NCBI GenBank assembly: GCA_916700875.1
Contig: CAKAKS010000298.1
Span: forward strand, 124,001-188,000
Origin: Sebastes aleutianus
Taxonomy: Eukaryota; Chordata; Actinopteri; Perciformes; Sebastidae
Length of the DNA: 64,000 nucleotides
Reading direction: 5' to 3'
Of this stretch, positions 12,260 to 23,659 are shown one piece after another (position 1 is the stretch's first letter; each line of letters starts with the position of its first letter). The position numbers and the translations under genes are program-made. The notes under the pieces are model-generated. The model was not told the DNA's origin. It saw only the letters and a list, made by a program, of their open reading frames with translations, and searched no databases.

Positions 12260-15200
12260 ATGATGCTTTTCAACACAGATAGAAAAACCCTAAATACTCA
12301 TCTCAGAACACTCCATGTTTTGGTCTTCCTCCTTCTCCTAACACACTCCTGTAGAGGTAACTTACACACAAATACAGTCTCAATGGATCACTTTTATGTC
12401 ACTAATAAGTCAATACTATGGGGTGACCACCAGAGCTAGTCTATCTCTACTGTCTACCATCAATAAAGGCTAAAATGCTAAAAATATTATCTTTTGGCTC
12501 TAATATAATGTCAAAAGAACTTTGCTGCAGAAAACACTTGATTGCTCAAGCACAATAGAAAAGTATAATAAAGGAAAATAATGTATCTTATAGAGACGCA
12601 AAGCCCCTTCCGGTGGACCCCAGGGGACCTTATTTTAGGAAAAATAAGAACGGTAGTCAACATTTGAATTGCATCATGAATCACACATATGATTTTTGTC
12701 AATTTAAAACATAATTTTGCAGATCAAGAAAGTCTCAGTTCTAACATTTAGTTTTATGTGAAACCTCTCAGTGAACTACATCTCTCGTACATGTCGCCAA
12801 AACTCATTGCACTGGTCTATCGTGACCTCTCTTTTGTACTTTTCCCACTTGACATAACTCATTACAAATGATCTAATATGGCATGACTCATTGCACTGGT
12901 TTAATGTGTCCTCGCTCACACATCATGGGGTTATGCAAGCGTACCTATAAACGTTTTACTTTGAAACATTTCTTCCAGTGTCTAATTTCTAGTTCTGCTT
13001 AGGAATCCACAACTGCAGTAAGGTCATTTATTTGTGTAGTGTAGAAAACAATACATTCCACACTACTTCTTTTGGGGGGAATAAACACGGCATCACTACC
13101 CCCTTTGATATAATACATCACGATGGAGTCTAATCGCCAAAGCCTTCTTATCATGCACCATGCAATGAATTATTGTTCATTCGATGTGGGATCTCTCCTG
13201 ATTGAAATGATGTTTGTCAATTTAAAACACGTTTTTGCAAGTCAAGAAATAAACGTCACCAACCCTAGCTAGCTAGCTACCTTAGCTATGTTCCACGCAC
13301 AGATGAACCGTTATCTGACCTGATGTGTTTTATCAGAGACTCCTGGTCATTTTATCAGCCAGGAAGAGAAAGAAGGATCAGACCCGTTGGCATCATAGCT
13401 TCAGAGAGACGTCACTACCGTGCTTTTGGTTGTTTCGTCTTTCTAATTACGTATTTTCACAGTCTGATACTTACTGATAACAAACTGTGACTTTCTTGAC
13501 TTGAACAATTATCTTTTAAATTGATAAATATCATAATGTGTGATTCATGGAACAATACAAACAGGATCTAAAAATATTTGTCTCTCGCAGACTACCGTTT
13601 ATGTTTTTTTCCGAAATAAGATCCCATGGTGGTCCACCGGAAACGGCGGGACTTCCTCTCTATTGGAGTTGATAACTTGTACATCCTTTATTAAACTAGA
13701 CATTTGTCTTTCCAGGCTCATCTCAGCCAATAGTAGCAACACTTGGCGATGACATCATTTTGCCATGTCATCTGGTACCTGCTGAAGATGCTACTGACTT
13801 GACGTTGGAGTGGACGAGGCCTGACCTGAACCCCAGGTTTGTCCATGTGTGGCGTTCTGGTCAAGAACTCGTGAGTAAAAAACACAAATCCTTTGAGGGA
13901 AGAACATCACTGTTCCTCGATGAGCTGAAGTCTGGAAACATTTCACTGACACTGTCCAAAGTGAAAATCGCTGATCGGGGAAGATACAGATGTTTTATTC
14001 CAGGACTGGACCGGCAATCTTTTGTTGAACTAGTTGTTGGTAAGTGCATAATATGTATGTTTGTGGTGCATGTTTTGCTCTTTTTTAAAGCCTCCTTGTG
14101 TCATTAGATAGCCACTTATCAGGATATTCAAATAATCTTAATTTGGTGATGCACTATCTAAGCGCTCCACTTCCACCATTTTACATTTTTCCTTTTACTC
14201 ACCATCAGGTGCTGTCTCCTCACCCGTCATAACTTTAGCAGGGATCGATGAAGCCACCAGTGGAGTGTTGTTAGCCTGCAGGTCTGAAGGCTGGTATCCA
14301 GAGCCTGAGGTGTTGTGGCTGGACGGTGAGGGAAACCTCCTCTCTGCTGGACCTCCAGAGACAGTCAGAGGTCCTGATGACCTCTATACTGTCAGCAGCA
14401 GAGTGACTGTGGAGAAGAGACACAGCAACAGCTTCACCTGTAGAGTCCAACAGAAGAACACCAACCAGACCAGAGACGCACACATCCAGGTTCCAGGTAG
14501 AAAGCATCATTTTTTATAATTTATGATTTTAGTTTCAGTTTCAAATAGCAGAGGTCCAGTTTTCTATAAATGTTATTCTGTGTTTTATCTTTTCAGATGA
14601 TTTCTTTAACGTCCAGTCCAGTTCTGTTCCCATCATCACTGGTTTGGCTGTTAGTTTGGCTGTTTGCATCATGTTTATTCTGTTGCTTCTCTTTGTTTTG
14701 TGGAAATGGAGACAAAACATAATCAGTAAGTCACACAATTATTAATAAAAGTTATTCTCACAGGTTTTATGGAGAATAGTGATATGAATTTTGCAAATTA
14801 CATTTTGATTGAAAATGTCAGCATTTTACAGGTTTTATGGTGCTGATCCAAAATGTGGTGGTATGTCTACTTGTATTACCAATCAGTCAAATTGTTAGGT
14901 GTTTTATTTTTATAACACATTTCATACCTCATTGTAGACTCTAATGTCTCATATGCTGGGATATGAACATGTTTTTTATACTTTAACTCCACTGCCTTTA
15001 TGTTTTCACACAGAAAAAAAGAGAAGCTGCAGGGATCAAACTGAAAAAGGAGAAAAGAAGAACGGTTCTGAAACTAATAAAAGTGAAGATCAGTGTGTCA
15101 CTGAAGAAAGAGAGAGAGAGCAGCTCATGACACATGAAACGGTGCAAATGGAGGTTCTGAAGGGAAACGAGCAGAAGAAGAGCAAACATGTAAGTAAAGA

Positions 15201-18200
15201 AACAGGACATTACTATAAATAAAATCTGATCTGAGCAAGTTAAGCAACAAACAGGATCTGTGTTTCCAAAAGAACTAAGAAGAGAACAAGAGCAGTGATG
15301 ACTGAGAGCTAACTTTAACTGATGTTCAGATGTTCAAGAAAAACGGGACAGAAGAGACACGATTCAGACAAAGAGATGAAGATGTGAGCAAATGTTAGAG
15401 GAGATTAGAATACAGAAATAAGAGAGATGAGCCAGAAATGCAAGAAAAACATGTTTTGTGGTATCTTTACTAATATAATAAAATCATGTCTCTGTTCTTC
15501 ATCTCTCCTCTCAGTCTAAGAAGAAGAGATCTGAGCAGCAGCTCCAGGAAGAGCAGAGGAGGGAGGAACAGCAGAAGGAGGTTCAGACCCTGAAAGAAGA
15601 GCTGGAGACCAAGAAGAATGAGGTTCATCTTCACTTTAATAATATAACACACTGATTTCAGTTTGAAGTCACATTTTGTCATCTGTAGTGTAGATCAAAC
15701 CTACAGTAGTTTGTGCAGGTTACTTACAAAATAAATTGGTAACACTTCATTTTACAGGTCCACAAATGTCATGGTAAGTATGTGATAATTAGCAAGTAAC
15801 ATAATTAAATTTCTTTGAAATTACCCCAATATTCACCTAAAATGTATCAAAAATGACCCCAAGATTATTTAATAATTATATTCTGCTATCTCCCAAAACA
15901 AGTCATAAATAGCTGGTAATTTCTTTCATACATTTCCAGGAAAGTAATACGAAGTTAATTGATAGGCAGGATGCTTTATTCCCAGGTCTGCTGTTTAATG
16001 GTAAGTACATGACCTAATTTATATCTAATATTAACATCAGGGCAGCAGAGGGTGGATTGTAACCGCTTATCTTATATGTAATTTCTGTATAACAGGCGTG
16101 TACAGTATCTGAATTGTTACGTCTAAACTTCTTAACATGGAATTTGAGGACCGGTAAAATGAAGTGGTAATAATAATGTCATTCCAACACCAGATCCAAA
16201 TGGGCTAGAGACCAAATCCAGACTGATGTCATGTTTGTGGTGTAAAGTTTTAAATGTTAATGAATAAACATGTCTCTCATTGTCTCTCTCCACCTTGTCT
16301 CTGTCCTTCCAGATAGAAACTAAAGGAGCTGAGCTGCAGCAGCTCCATGAAGAGAAGAAGAGGAACGAGAAGGAGCTGCAGAGCCTGAAGGAAGAGCTGG
16401 AGAACAAGAACAAACAGGTTCATGTCTTCATCTTCATCTCTCTATTATTAATACAGAATAAATAGAGACAGAGATAGATCAGGTTGAATGAGTTCTCTCC
16501 TCTGAGCCTCTAACCTGCAGACAGACTCTCAACTCAACATTTCTGCTGTTTGAGGAACACTAGATGATCAAAGTGTTTACTGAGATCCACTTGACTGAAT
16601 ATGAAGCTACTTGTTCATATAGTACTCAGTGTAACTGAACCATCAGGTTGAATCATTACTCTCATGATTTAATGTGGTTCTCATGTGTCTCTTCATGTCC
16701 TCCTCCTTCCAGCTGGAGAGAATTCAAAACACCCGTGGCAGCTCTTTCTTTTATTCTTTGGTAAGTTATTATTTTATAAGTACAATATATACAATACATC
16801 TATATAATGTACAATAAATAAAATGTATGACTACAATACAGAAAAAGTATTGTGACTACTTGAACATATCATCAGTTCATAATGATGTCAAGAAGCAATT
16901 TAACACAAGTTAAAAGTCATGAAGTATCGAGGTGATAAAACAATGTTTAGTATCTTTTAGAGCAGTTAAAGAGTCCAGGGTCTCCAGGACCTCATACTGA
17001 ACATCAGGGTCAAACACTTCTCACATTAAAAGGAACACTAACAGATGAATATATGTTTATTGTGTATCTGTGTCTGATTATGATTTACTAACAGTTGAAA
17101 TCAACATCCATCTGTCTGTCTGTTAGCTAGAGGACAAACAACTAGAAGCAGCTGACATGAGGTTGAAGAAGACTAATGAAGAGCTGAAGCGTCAACTGAA
17201 GATGAAGGATGAAAGCATCAGCCAGTTGATGAGAGATGTATCACTCAGATCAACACAATGTTACGCTGTCAGTGCTGTTCACTGGAAAAGATGAAGTCTC
17301 TTTTGAAATACAATTGTTTTAACTCTCATCAGAATGAAGAACAATGAAGATGTTTATTGTCACACAAATATTTCTAGGAGCAAAAAAGTGCTGAAAGACA
17401 CATTAGAATACATGTTTCATAATAGAGTCCAATCTACTTCACACTAGGAGGGTGTAACGATCAGGACCAGAGGACATGCAGGGTCAAGTTTGGTGATATT
17501 TGGACAATATGAATAAACTTTGAATAAACGAGTGACATCACTCTGAGCTTTAGTTCTCTGCAGACTGAGTCCAGCATGTCATCAGCAGCAGGTCTTTACA
17601 GACAGCAGCTCATTGTCAAAATATGATATGATGCAGAAGCATCTCTGAATTGAGTATTGTTGGTTTAATAGTGGTTTAAAGAGTATAACAGTTTAATGCG
17701 CTTGTTGGTGCAGGGGAGACCTGAGCGGGTGTTTCCAGTATAAATCTACACAGACTAATTAAACCTGAGTCAAACTGTCTGAGTATGAACAGGTTTCATC
17801 ATCCATCTGATCACAATGAGAATTCATCCAGACATTAATGTGAACATTTACTTCATCTCTCCTCTCTCCCACTTTAACAAACAGCTCTGTGATCAGCAGC
17901 AGGAGGGAAAGGAAGCTGAGAGAGATCTGAAAGAGCTGACCAAGAACACTGAGGTTCTTTTTTTTTTCTTGATTATCTATTATATTTATTATATAAAGGT
18001 TATTATATTACCTAAATCACTGTTTAATTATTTATCTGTGTTTTCATCTCACTTTCTTTTAATCATCTTCATATTTGATATTTGTCTGAAACCACGACAA
18101 CTGAAACTAAACATGAGAGCAAATCTGAGAAACTAAATAACTGAAACACAAATAAGAACAGTTAATCTATTTATTCACATTCAATCTAATCTGTGATCAA

Positions 18201-21200
18201 ATGTGATAAAGATTAGATTTTAATTAATGTACTTTTTTTTCTGCTGAATCATCTTGACGAAGCTGATTTTGAGCAATTCTGTTTGTTTAGTATAAAGTTC
18301 TTATTTTCTAGTAACATGTTGAATTCATCAATTAAGTCATTCACTGATTGTTAAACCTGATATTTACAGTCTAGATGTGCTCAGAGTAAACAGGCTAAAC
18401 CTGAGACTAACTAAGTGAACATTATCACAACATCCAGCCAATCAGAAACTAGTTCATCAGGATATAATGTGGACTAAATTACTCTAATATGTCCATTATT
18501 ATGACTTATAGATTGTGAATGAGAAGAAATGTAGAGATGTTCAGACTGGATTCATGAACAGATAAAACTGTGCAGTCCTGAAAGGTTTAATGAAAGCAGA
18601 AGAGCAGCAGAGATAAATAATAACTAAATAATAAATAATAACTAAATCTCCAACAAGAGGAATTCAAACAGACTTATTTGGGATGAAGCAGATTGTTCTG
18701 TTTGAAGAGTCTACACCATTCACACATACAGAGCAGATGGAGATTTAACCTGGTTTAACAATACAGAAACAGTAATGTGACTACTGGAACATATCATCAG
18801 TTTATTATGATGTCAAGAAGCAATTTAACACAAGTTAAAAGTCATGAAGTATCGAGGTGATGAAACAATGTTTAGTATCTTTTAGAGCAGTTAAAGAGTC
18901 CAGCGTCTCCAGGACCTCATACTGAACATCAGGGTCAAACACTTCTCACATTAAAAGGAACACTAACAGATGAATATATGTTTATTGTGTATCTGTGTCT
19001 GATTATGATTTACTAACAGTTGAAACATCTGAACATCCATCTGTCTGTCTGTTAGCTGGAAGACAAACAAGAAGCTAACATGCACTGGAAGAAGACGAAT
19101 GAAGAGCTGAAGGAGGCAAAGCATCAACTGAAGAACAAGGATTTAGAGATCAGCCAGCTGAAGAGAGAGGTAAACACACACACAACTCTCATCAGAATGA
19201 AGAACAATGAAGATGTTTATTGTCGTCACAGAAATATTTGCAGGAGCAAAAAAGTGCTGAAAGACACATTAGAATACATGTTTCATAATAGAGTCCAATC
19301 TACTTCACACTAGGAGGGTGTAACGATCAGGACCAGAGGACATGCAGGGACAAGATTGGTGCAGTTTGGACAATACGAATTATCTTTGAATAAACAAGTG
19401 ACAGCACTCTGAGCTTTAGTTCTCTGCAGACTGAGTCCAGCATGTCATCAGCAGCAGGTCTTTACAGGCAGCAGCTCATTGACTGAACTTCACTTCTGCT
19501 GCTGGATGCTGGATAGAATAACGTTACAACCAAACTAGTCTGAGTGGATAGTCTACAGGGACAGCACCACTCTGAACCTGAAACTCAACTAGTGGATGTT
19601 TCTACCATACTAACTTATAACTTTACCTCCAGCTAAATACCTCCACTAATTAAATCCATGCTCTACTTTACAGGTTATGTTAAAACAAGTGACTGATACG
19701 TCTATCTGGCAATTGATTTATCCGATAAGTGTATTTCATCAGTGTTTCTGACCACAAGTAGCTAGACTTGGGTCGTTAGGAGGACCCAATGAAGAGCAGT
19801 GTTGAGTGTTTAGTTGTTTGTATGATCAGTTCTCTAGAAAGCTGCAAGCAGCAACACCACAGACCAAACATTCAGCCTGTAGTGGACAGACATGTTCTGG
19901 ATAGACACTGAACTAGTAATACAAATGTTTGTAGCTATTTAGTAACATTCTTCCTGCAGGTAGTAGGTATAGTATTTTGAAAATCTAAAGCAGAAGCAAG
20001 CGAGTCAAACAGTCTGAGTATGAACAGGTTTCATCATCCAGCTGATCACAAATGAGAATTTATCCAGATATTAATGTGAACATTTACTTCATCTCTCCTC
20101 TCTCCCAGTTTAACAAACAGCTCTGGGATCAGCAGCAGAAGAGAGAGGAAGCTGAGACAGATCTGAAGGAGCTGATGACCAAGAACATTGAGGTTCATCT
20201 TTTCACCAAATCATTGTTTTATCCTCTACATGTGACATTGATTCATTTTTGAGACAAACTGAAATAACTGAAACACAATCAATTTATTCACATTCAATCT
20301 AATCTGTGATCAAATGTGATAAATATTAAATTATTTAAAGTTTAAAGTCCTTATTTCCTAATTACATGCTGAACTCATCAGTTCGGTTGTTCACTGACTG
20401 TTAAACCTGACAGTCTAAATGTGCTCTGAGTATTAAACCTGAGTCAAATCACAACATCCAGCCAATCAGAAACTAGTTCATCAGGATATAATGTGGACTA
20501 AATAAAGTACTGAATGAAACTAAATGTCTCTCTTCATCTCTCTTTCCCTCCCAGCGGCAGCAGAAGTTCTATGATGAGAAGACTAAAAGGGAGTAAGCTG
20601 AGAAAGAAGTGGAGAACTTAAAGAAAGAGCTGGAGGACAAGGTTATGTATTACCTAAAACACTGTTTATTAATGTATCTGTGTTTTCATCTCACTTTCTT
20701 TGAATCATCTTCATACTTGATATTTGTCTGAAACCATGACAACTGAAACTAAACATGAGAACAAATCTGAGACACAAAATAACTGAAACTGGACTCAAGG
20801 GCCACTGAAACACAAAGAAGTGAAACAGTAAATCTATTTATTCACATTTAATCTAATCTGTGATCAAATGTAAAGTTCTTATTTTCTAGTAACATGTTGA
20901 ATTCATCAGTTAAGTTGTTCACTGATTGTTAAACCTGATATTTACAGTCTAGATGTGCTCAGAGTAAACAGGTTAAACCTGAGACTAACTATGTGTTCAT
21001 TATCACAACATCCAGCCAATCAGAAACTAGTTCATCAGGATATAATGTGGACTAAATAAAGTACTGAATGAAACTAAATGTCTCTCTTCATCTCTCTTTA
21101 CCTCCCAGTGGCAGAAGCAGCTCCAGGAGGAGAAGACTAAAAGGAAGGAAGCTGAGAAAGAAGTGGAGAACCTAAAGAAAGAGATGGAGGACAAGAGCAG

Positions 21201-21783
21201 CTCAGCCAGTCAGAGCTCAAACACAGAACTTCCCATTGTCGTTCAGGTCAACCAACAGGAAAATTATATCCATCTCATAAAGAAGTCCCCTAAGGTAATA
21301 TTGTTAGCATCTATATAAACACCGTATAAGTACTCTATACGAGTGTAGAATATGTACAACAGTACGTTAACCAAGTGCATCCTGGGATATTCTGATGGGA
21401 CAAACCAAGATAATGACCTGATGTTTACCCCAGAATCACTTTCTCTTGTTTTCATGTGAAGACAGAAATAACAGACAATCATTTACTGTATAAACACAAT
21501 GGATTCATCTATAACACATTATTTATTAGTCTCTTTTAGTCTCATCCTCCCTCTTGTGATTAATTTCCCTCCTACAGGACCAACGACTGGGAGGCTGGAG
21601 GTTAGAAATGGAGGTCAACAACAAACAAATCATCTCATTCACATTTAAGTCATCATTCAAACTCAAGTCTAGAAGCAACATCACTGTGAGTCTTTGTTGA
21701 TTTCTCAATTTATGGTGTTGCATTTATCCTTTATTTCTTCTTTCTTTCACCACTGTTGTTGAGTTCCATTAGAAATGAAAGGA

Positions 21784-21820
<37 letters not shown>

Positions 21821-22016
21821 TATTTGTGTTACTTTAATGATTCAGTGATTCTGCTTGTAAGTCTGTGACCTTTGTATTTTACAGATGGCTGGCCCAGGTT
21901 GTCTTCAGCAGTGTGACCTGTGGTGGAAGGACTTGACACCCTGGAACTCTGGAGACAGTCTGAAGTTCACCCTCATCAGCACCACTGGCGTCCGACATCA
22001 ACTCAATTCATACTAA
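12260..22016 (+). CDS. Gene B: butyrophilin/B7-like V-C receptor with coiled-coil stalk and C-terminal lamin tail domain
   Basis: Predicted type I membrane protein of about 710 residues. Exons: 12254-12356 (ATG 12260), 13716-14039, 14209-14496, 14597-14725, 15014-15189, 15330-15383 (uncertain), 15515-15622, 16313-16417, 16713-16760, 17127-17237, 17885-17953, 19056-19169, 20109-20192, [20555-20641 contains a stop and must be skipped], 21109-21294, 21578-21685, 21885-22016. The leader and Ig exons join in phase 1, the cytoplasmic ones in phase 0. Domains by residue: signal 1-32, Ig V 33-140, Ig C 141-236, membrane segment about 249-271, coiled coil about 357-600, LTD about 603-710. There is no B30.2/SPRY domain. 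The first of two adjacent ATGs is taken as the start. Ig domains would face outside and the LTD the cytosol. Ligand and function are unknown. Confidence 0.82.
12600..13655. mobile_element. Inverted-repeat element in the leader-V intron of gene B
   Basis: Sequence at about 12600-12745 is the imperfect reverse complement of about 13480-13655. Both arms include TTCCGGTGGACC / GGTCCACCGGAA, ACGGTAGTC / GACTACCG and a TGTGTGATTCATG-type tract. No transposase frame is visible. Gene C keeps a shortened version (about 30360-30880), so insertion preceded the B/C duplication. Confidence 0.6.
13716..14039 (+). CDS. Gene B Ig V-set exon
   Basis: 324 nt, phase 1 to phase 1, acceptor TTTCCAG and donor GTAAGT. 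V-set hallmarks: first Cys in ILPCHL, core Trp in LEWTRPDL, then GRTSLFLDEL, the D-x-G-x-Y-x-C pattern as DRGRYRC, and a G-strand leading to ELVVG. This pattern is that of butyrophilin/MOG/B7 V domains. One N-glycosylation sequon (NIS) precedes SLTLSKV. Gene C carries a nearly identical exon. Confidence 0.9.
14209..14496 (+). CDS. Gene B Ig C-type exon (B7/butyrophilin second domain)
   Basis: 288 nt, phase 1 to phase 1. It holds the B7/butyrophilin signature CRSEGWYPEPEVLWLDGEG with the core Cys and Trp, and the closing Cys in SFTCRVQQ. The second Ig domain of B7/BTN proteins sits next to the membrane, as here. An NQT sequon lies near the end. Confidence 0.92.
14597..15189 (+). CDS. Gene B transmembrane exon and juxtamembrane cytoplasmic exon
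   Basis: Exon 14597-14725 encodes a short stem (DDFFNVQSSS) and a hydrophobic segment ending in FVLWKWRQ, a clean stop-transfer border. Exon 15014-15189 is strongly charged (KKKRSCRDQTEKGEKK, later EEREREQLM) and restores phase 0 for the coiled-coil exons. There is no tyrosine signalling motif and no SPRY domain. C and F carry the same exon with few changes. Confidence 0.88.
15330..20192 (+). CDS. Gene B coiled-coil exon array
   Basis: Eight small exons, plus one doubtful first exon at 15330-15383 (18 residues, poor polypyrimidine tract), all start and end in phase 0. Lengths are 54-114 nt. Content is heptad-like and Glu/Lys/Gln/Leu-rich, for example QTLKEELETKKNE and LKRQLKMKDESISQLM. The short exon 16713-16760 is a Ser-rich linker. 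Exons 17127 and 19056 are one duplicated type, and 17885 and 20109 another. The intron upstream of each type is also duplicated. Any exon can be skipped without a frameshift. Confidence 0.78.
20555..20641 (+). pseudogene. Coiled-coil exon with an in-frame stop in gene B
   Basis: Acceptor CCTCCCAG and donor GT are intact and the exon length (87 nt) matches gene A 5903-5989 and gene C 36112-36198. TAA at 20594-20596 replaces the GAG/GAA (Glu) that the sister exons carry in REEAEKE. Included, it would remove the lamin tail. Skipped, the frame is kept because the exon is symmetric. It is therefore a dead exon or a switch to a truncated form. Confidence 0.8.
21109..22016 (+). other. Lamin tail domain of gene B (exons 21109-21294, 21578-21685, 21885-22016)
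   Basis: The first exon joins a coiled-coil segment (EEKTKRKEAEKEVENLKKE) and a Ser-rich linker to the first LTD strand (VVQVNQQENYIHLI). The middle exon is 108 nt, beginning DQRLGGWRLE and ending with FKLKSRSNIT. The last holds DLWWKDLTPW and ISTTGVRHQL before TAA (22014-22016). The layout is identical to gene A. The sequence has drifted further from lamins: the LVWK core is now LWWK, and TGE is TGV. Confidence 0.8.
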
Positions 22017-22651
22017 CTGGGCGGTTATTAATTAGCCAGCTGTCATACTCGTTTTATTTTTTTAGCTTATCTTATCTATTTGCTCCATGAGAAAGGGGAA
22101 AAACGTTACTGTCAGTAACACCAGAATGGATTCTGAATGATAAACAGTGATGTAAACATTAAACATCAGAACAACAGGACTCATTACTGAAAATCAACTC
22201 TTCAGTAATGAACTGTTAAAGACAAAGGATGAAATAAATTCAACTCAATAACAAAATGTGAGCTAACACAACTCAGGAACCTTTATTTGTATGTTTACTG
22301 GATTGAATATTTATATTAGATCTTCACAGATCTTTTAAATTCTATATGTATTGTTTGTAATTCAATTCATACTAATAATATGTAATTCCCTACTCCATGT
22401 TCTGTAATGAAGAGATAAAAATGATGAAGACATGTTTGATATTTATATATTTTTACATCAAATATCTTTACTTCAAAGTATGCATTTTTTTTATATTTGT
22501 CCTGTGAAATATAACTTACACTATATACAGAAAAATATTATTTTATATTCACAGAGTGATATTTGTACATTCTTTGGTGATTTGCAATTAAGTTGTGCTG
22601 ACAAATATTTCTTGACGAAATCACTTTTTTCATTTACATGTTCTCTACTCA

Positions 22652-22657
22652 AATAAA
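22652..22657 (+). terminator. Probable poly(A) signal of gene B
   Basis: AATAAA lies in a tract (TCTACTCAAATAAACAAATA) kept almost unchanged after genes C (40154-40159) and F (56236-56241), followed by GT-rich TCTGTGTATGTTTTGC. It is about 640 nt after the stop. A weaker AATAAA near 22232 is an alternative. Confidence 0.5.
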
Positions 22658-22812
22658 CAAATAAGAATAGTCTGTGTATGTTTTGCTTAAATACAAAAAA
22701 ATAAGTAAAACAGTATAATATTGTAGCTGCAGGTTGTGAATATTAATTCCCGTTCTAAATTGATGTTGTGTAAACCAAAGCTGATCATAAATCTCAATGA
22801 ATTTCAGTGAAT

Positions 22813-23659
22813 TTTATTTTGAAGGAAGATTCAAGTTCAGAATCAGATGATCAGGTAAAATGATCCAGTACTTCACAACAACAGAAAAGATGAAAATATA
22901 AAAAGATAATCATCATTTTGTGTAGCAGAAATGTGTTTTTTTCTGCTTTCTCCTCCTCTTAATCATCTCATGACCTCTTCTGGGGGTTTTGACCTCCATG
23001 TTGGGAACCGCTGGTCTACAGTCTGCTAGCAGCTCTGTGAGGCTGCACTGAGGAACAGCTGCTTTGAGCTGAATGCTAAAGTCAGTAGCAATGTTAACAA
23101 TGCTAACATGCCAGCAGGTGTAATGTTAATCATGTTCACCATTCACAATTATATTATATTGTCATAATATTGTCAGTTACTATGTTGTGACTGACTAAAG
23201 AAAACGGTGATGCAGCAACACAGCAGATGACTTCATACTTAATGATATATTTACTCAACACACTATTTACTCTTTAAGCTGCTTCTTGTTGTTTCTACAG
23301 AGCCTCTTGAACGCCTCTTCTATTCATATATTCTCTCATGTGGTTTGTGTCTGAGGAGCTCAAATGATCAGCAGCATCTGTAGAGTCTAAAACTAAACAT
23401 GGAACAACAACATGTACTGAGAAAACTGTCATCTGGCTTTTTAAAAATAGTCCATGCATCAGTCAGTACCTCTGTGGTTGTTAACCTTTCTGTGTGTGAG
23501 AACGTCTAACAGCCACTGCAAGTATGAACAAGTAACACAGAGAAGTCTGACACCTTATAGCCAACTTGAACAAAGGTCAAAGTAAAGACAGAAGATTAAA
23601 TGTTAAAACGTCTTTTCTTGATGACCAAACGACCTTTGACCTGTAAACATGAGGACCAG
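22813..23659 (-). terminator. Probable 3' UTR of gene D with conserved poly(A) signal
   Basis: On the minus strand AATAAA lies at 22818-22813, matched at 40320-40315 (gene E) and 56391-56386 (gene G). It is about 155 nt from the opposing plus-strand signal, so the two genes end tail to tail. The UTR sequence is shared with gene E. No coding frame is seen. Confidence 0.4.

Noticed and set aside
15014..15189. A B30.2/SPRY domain expected in a butyrophilin
   Set aside because: No PRY/SPRY motifs were seen in any frame after the membrane exons of B, C or F.
21241..21294. YxxL-type motifs (YIHL, YVRL, YIRL) as possible ITIMs
   Set aside because: The -2 residue does not fit an ITIM, and the motif is the lamin tail first strand (K-Y-V-R-L in lamins), so it is structural.
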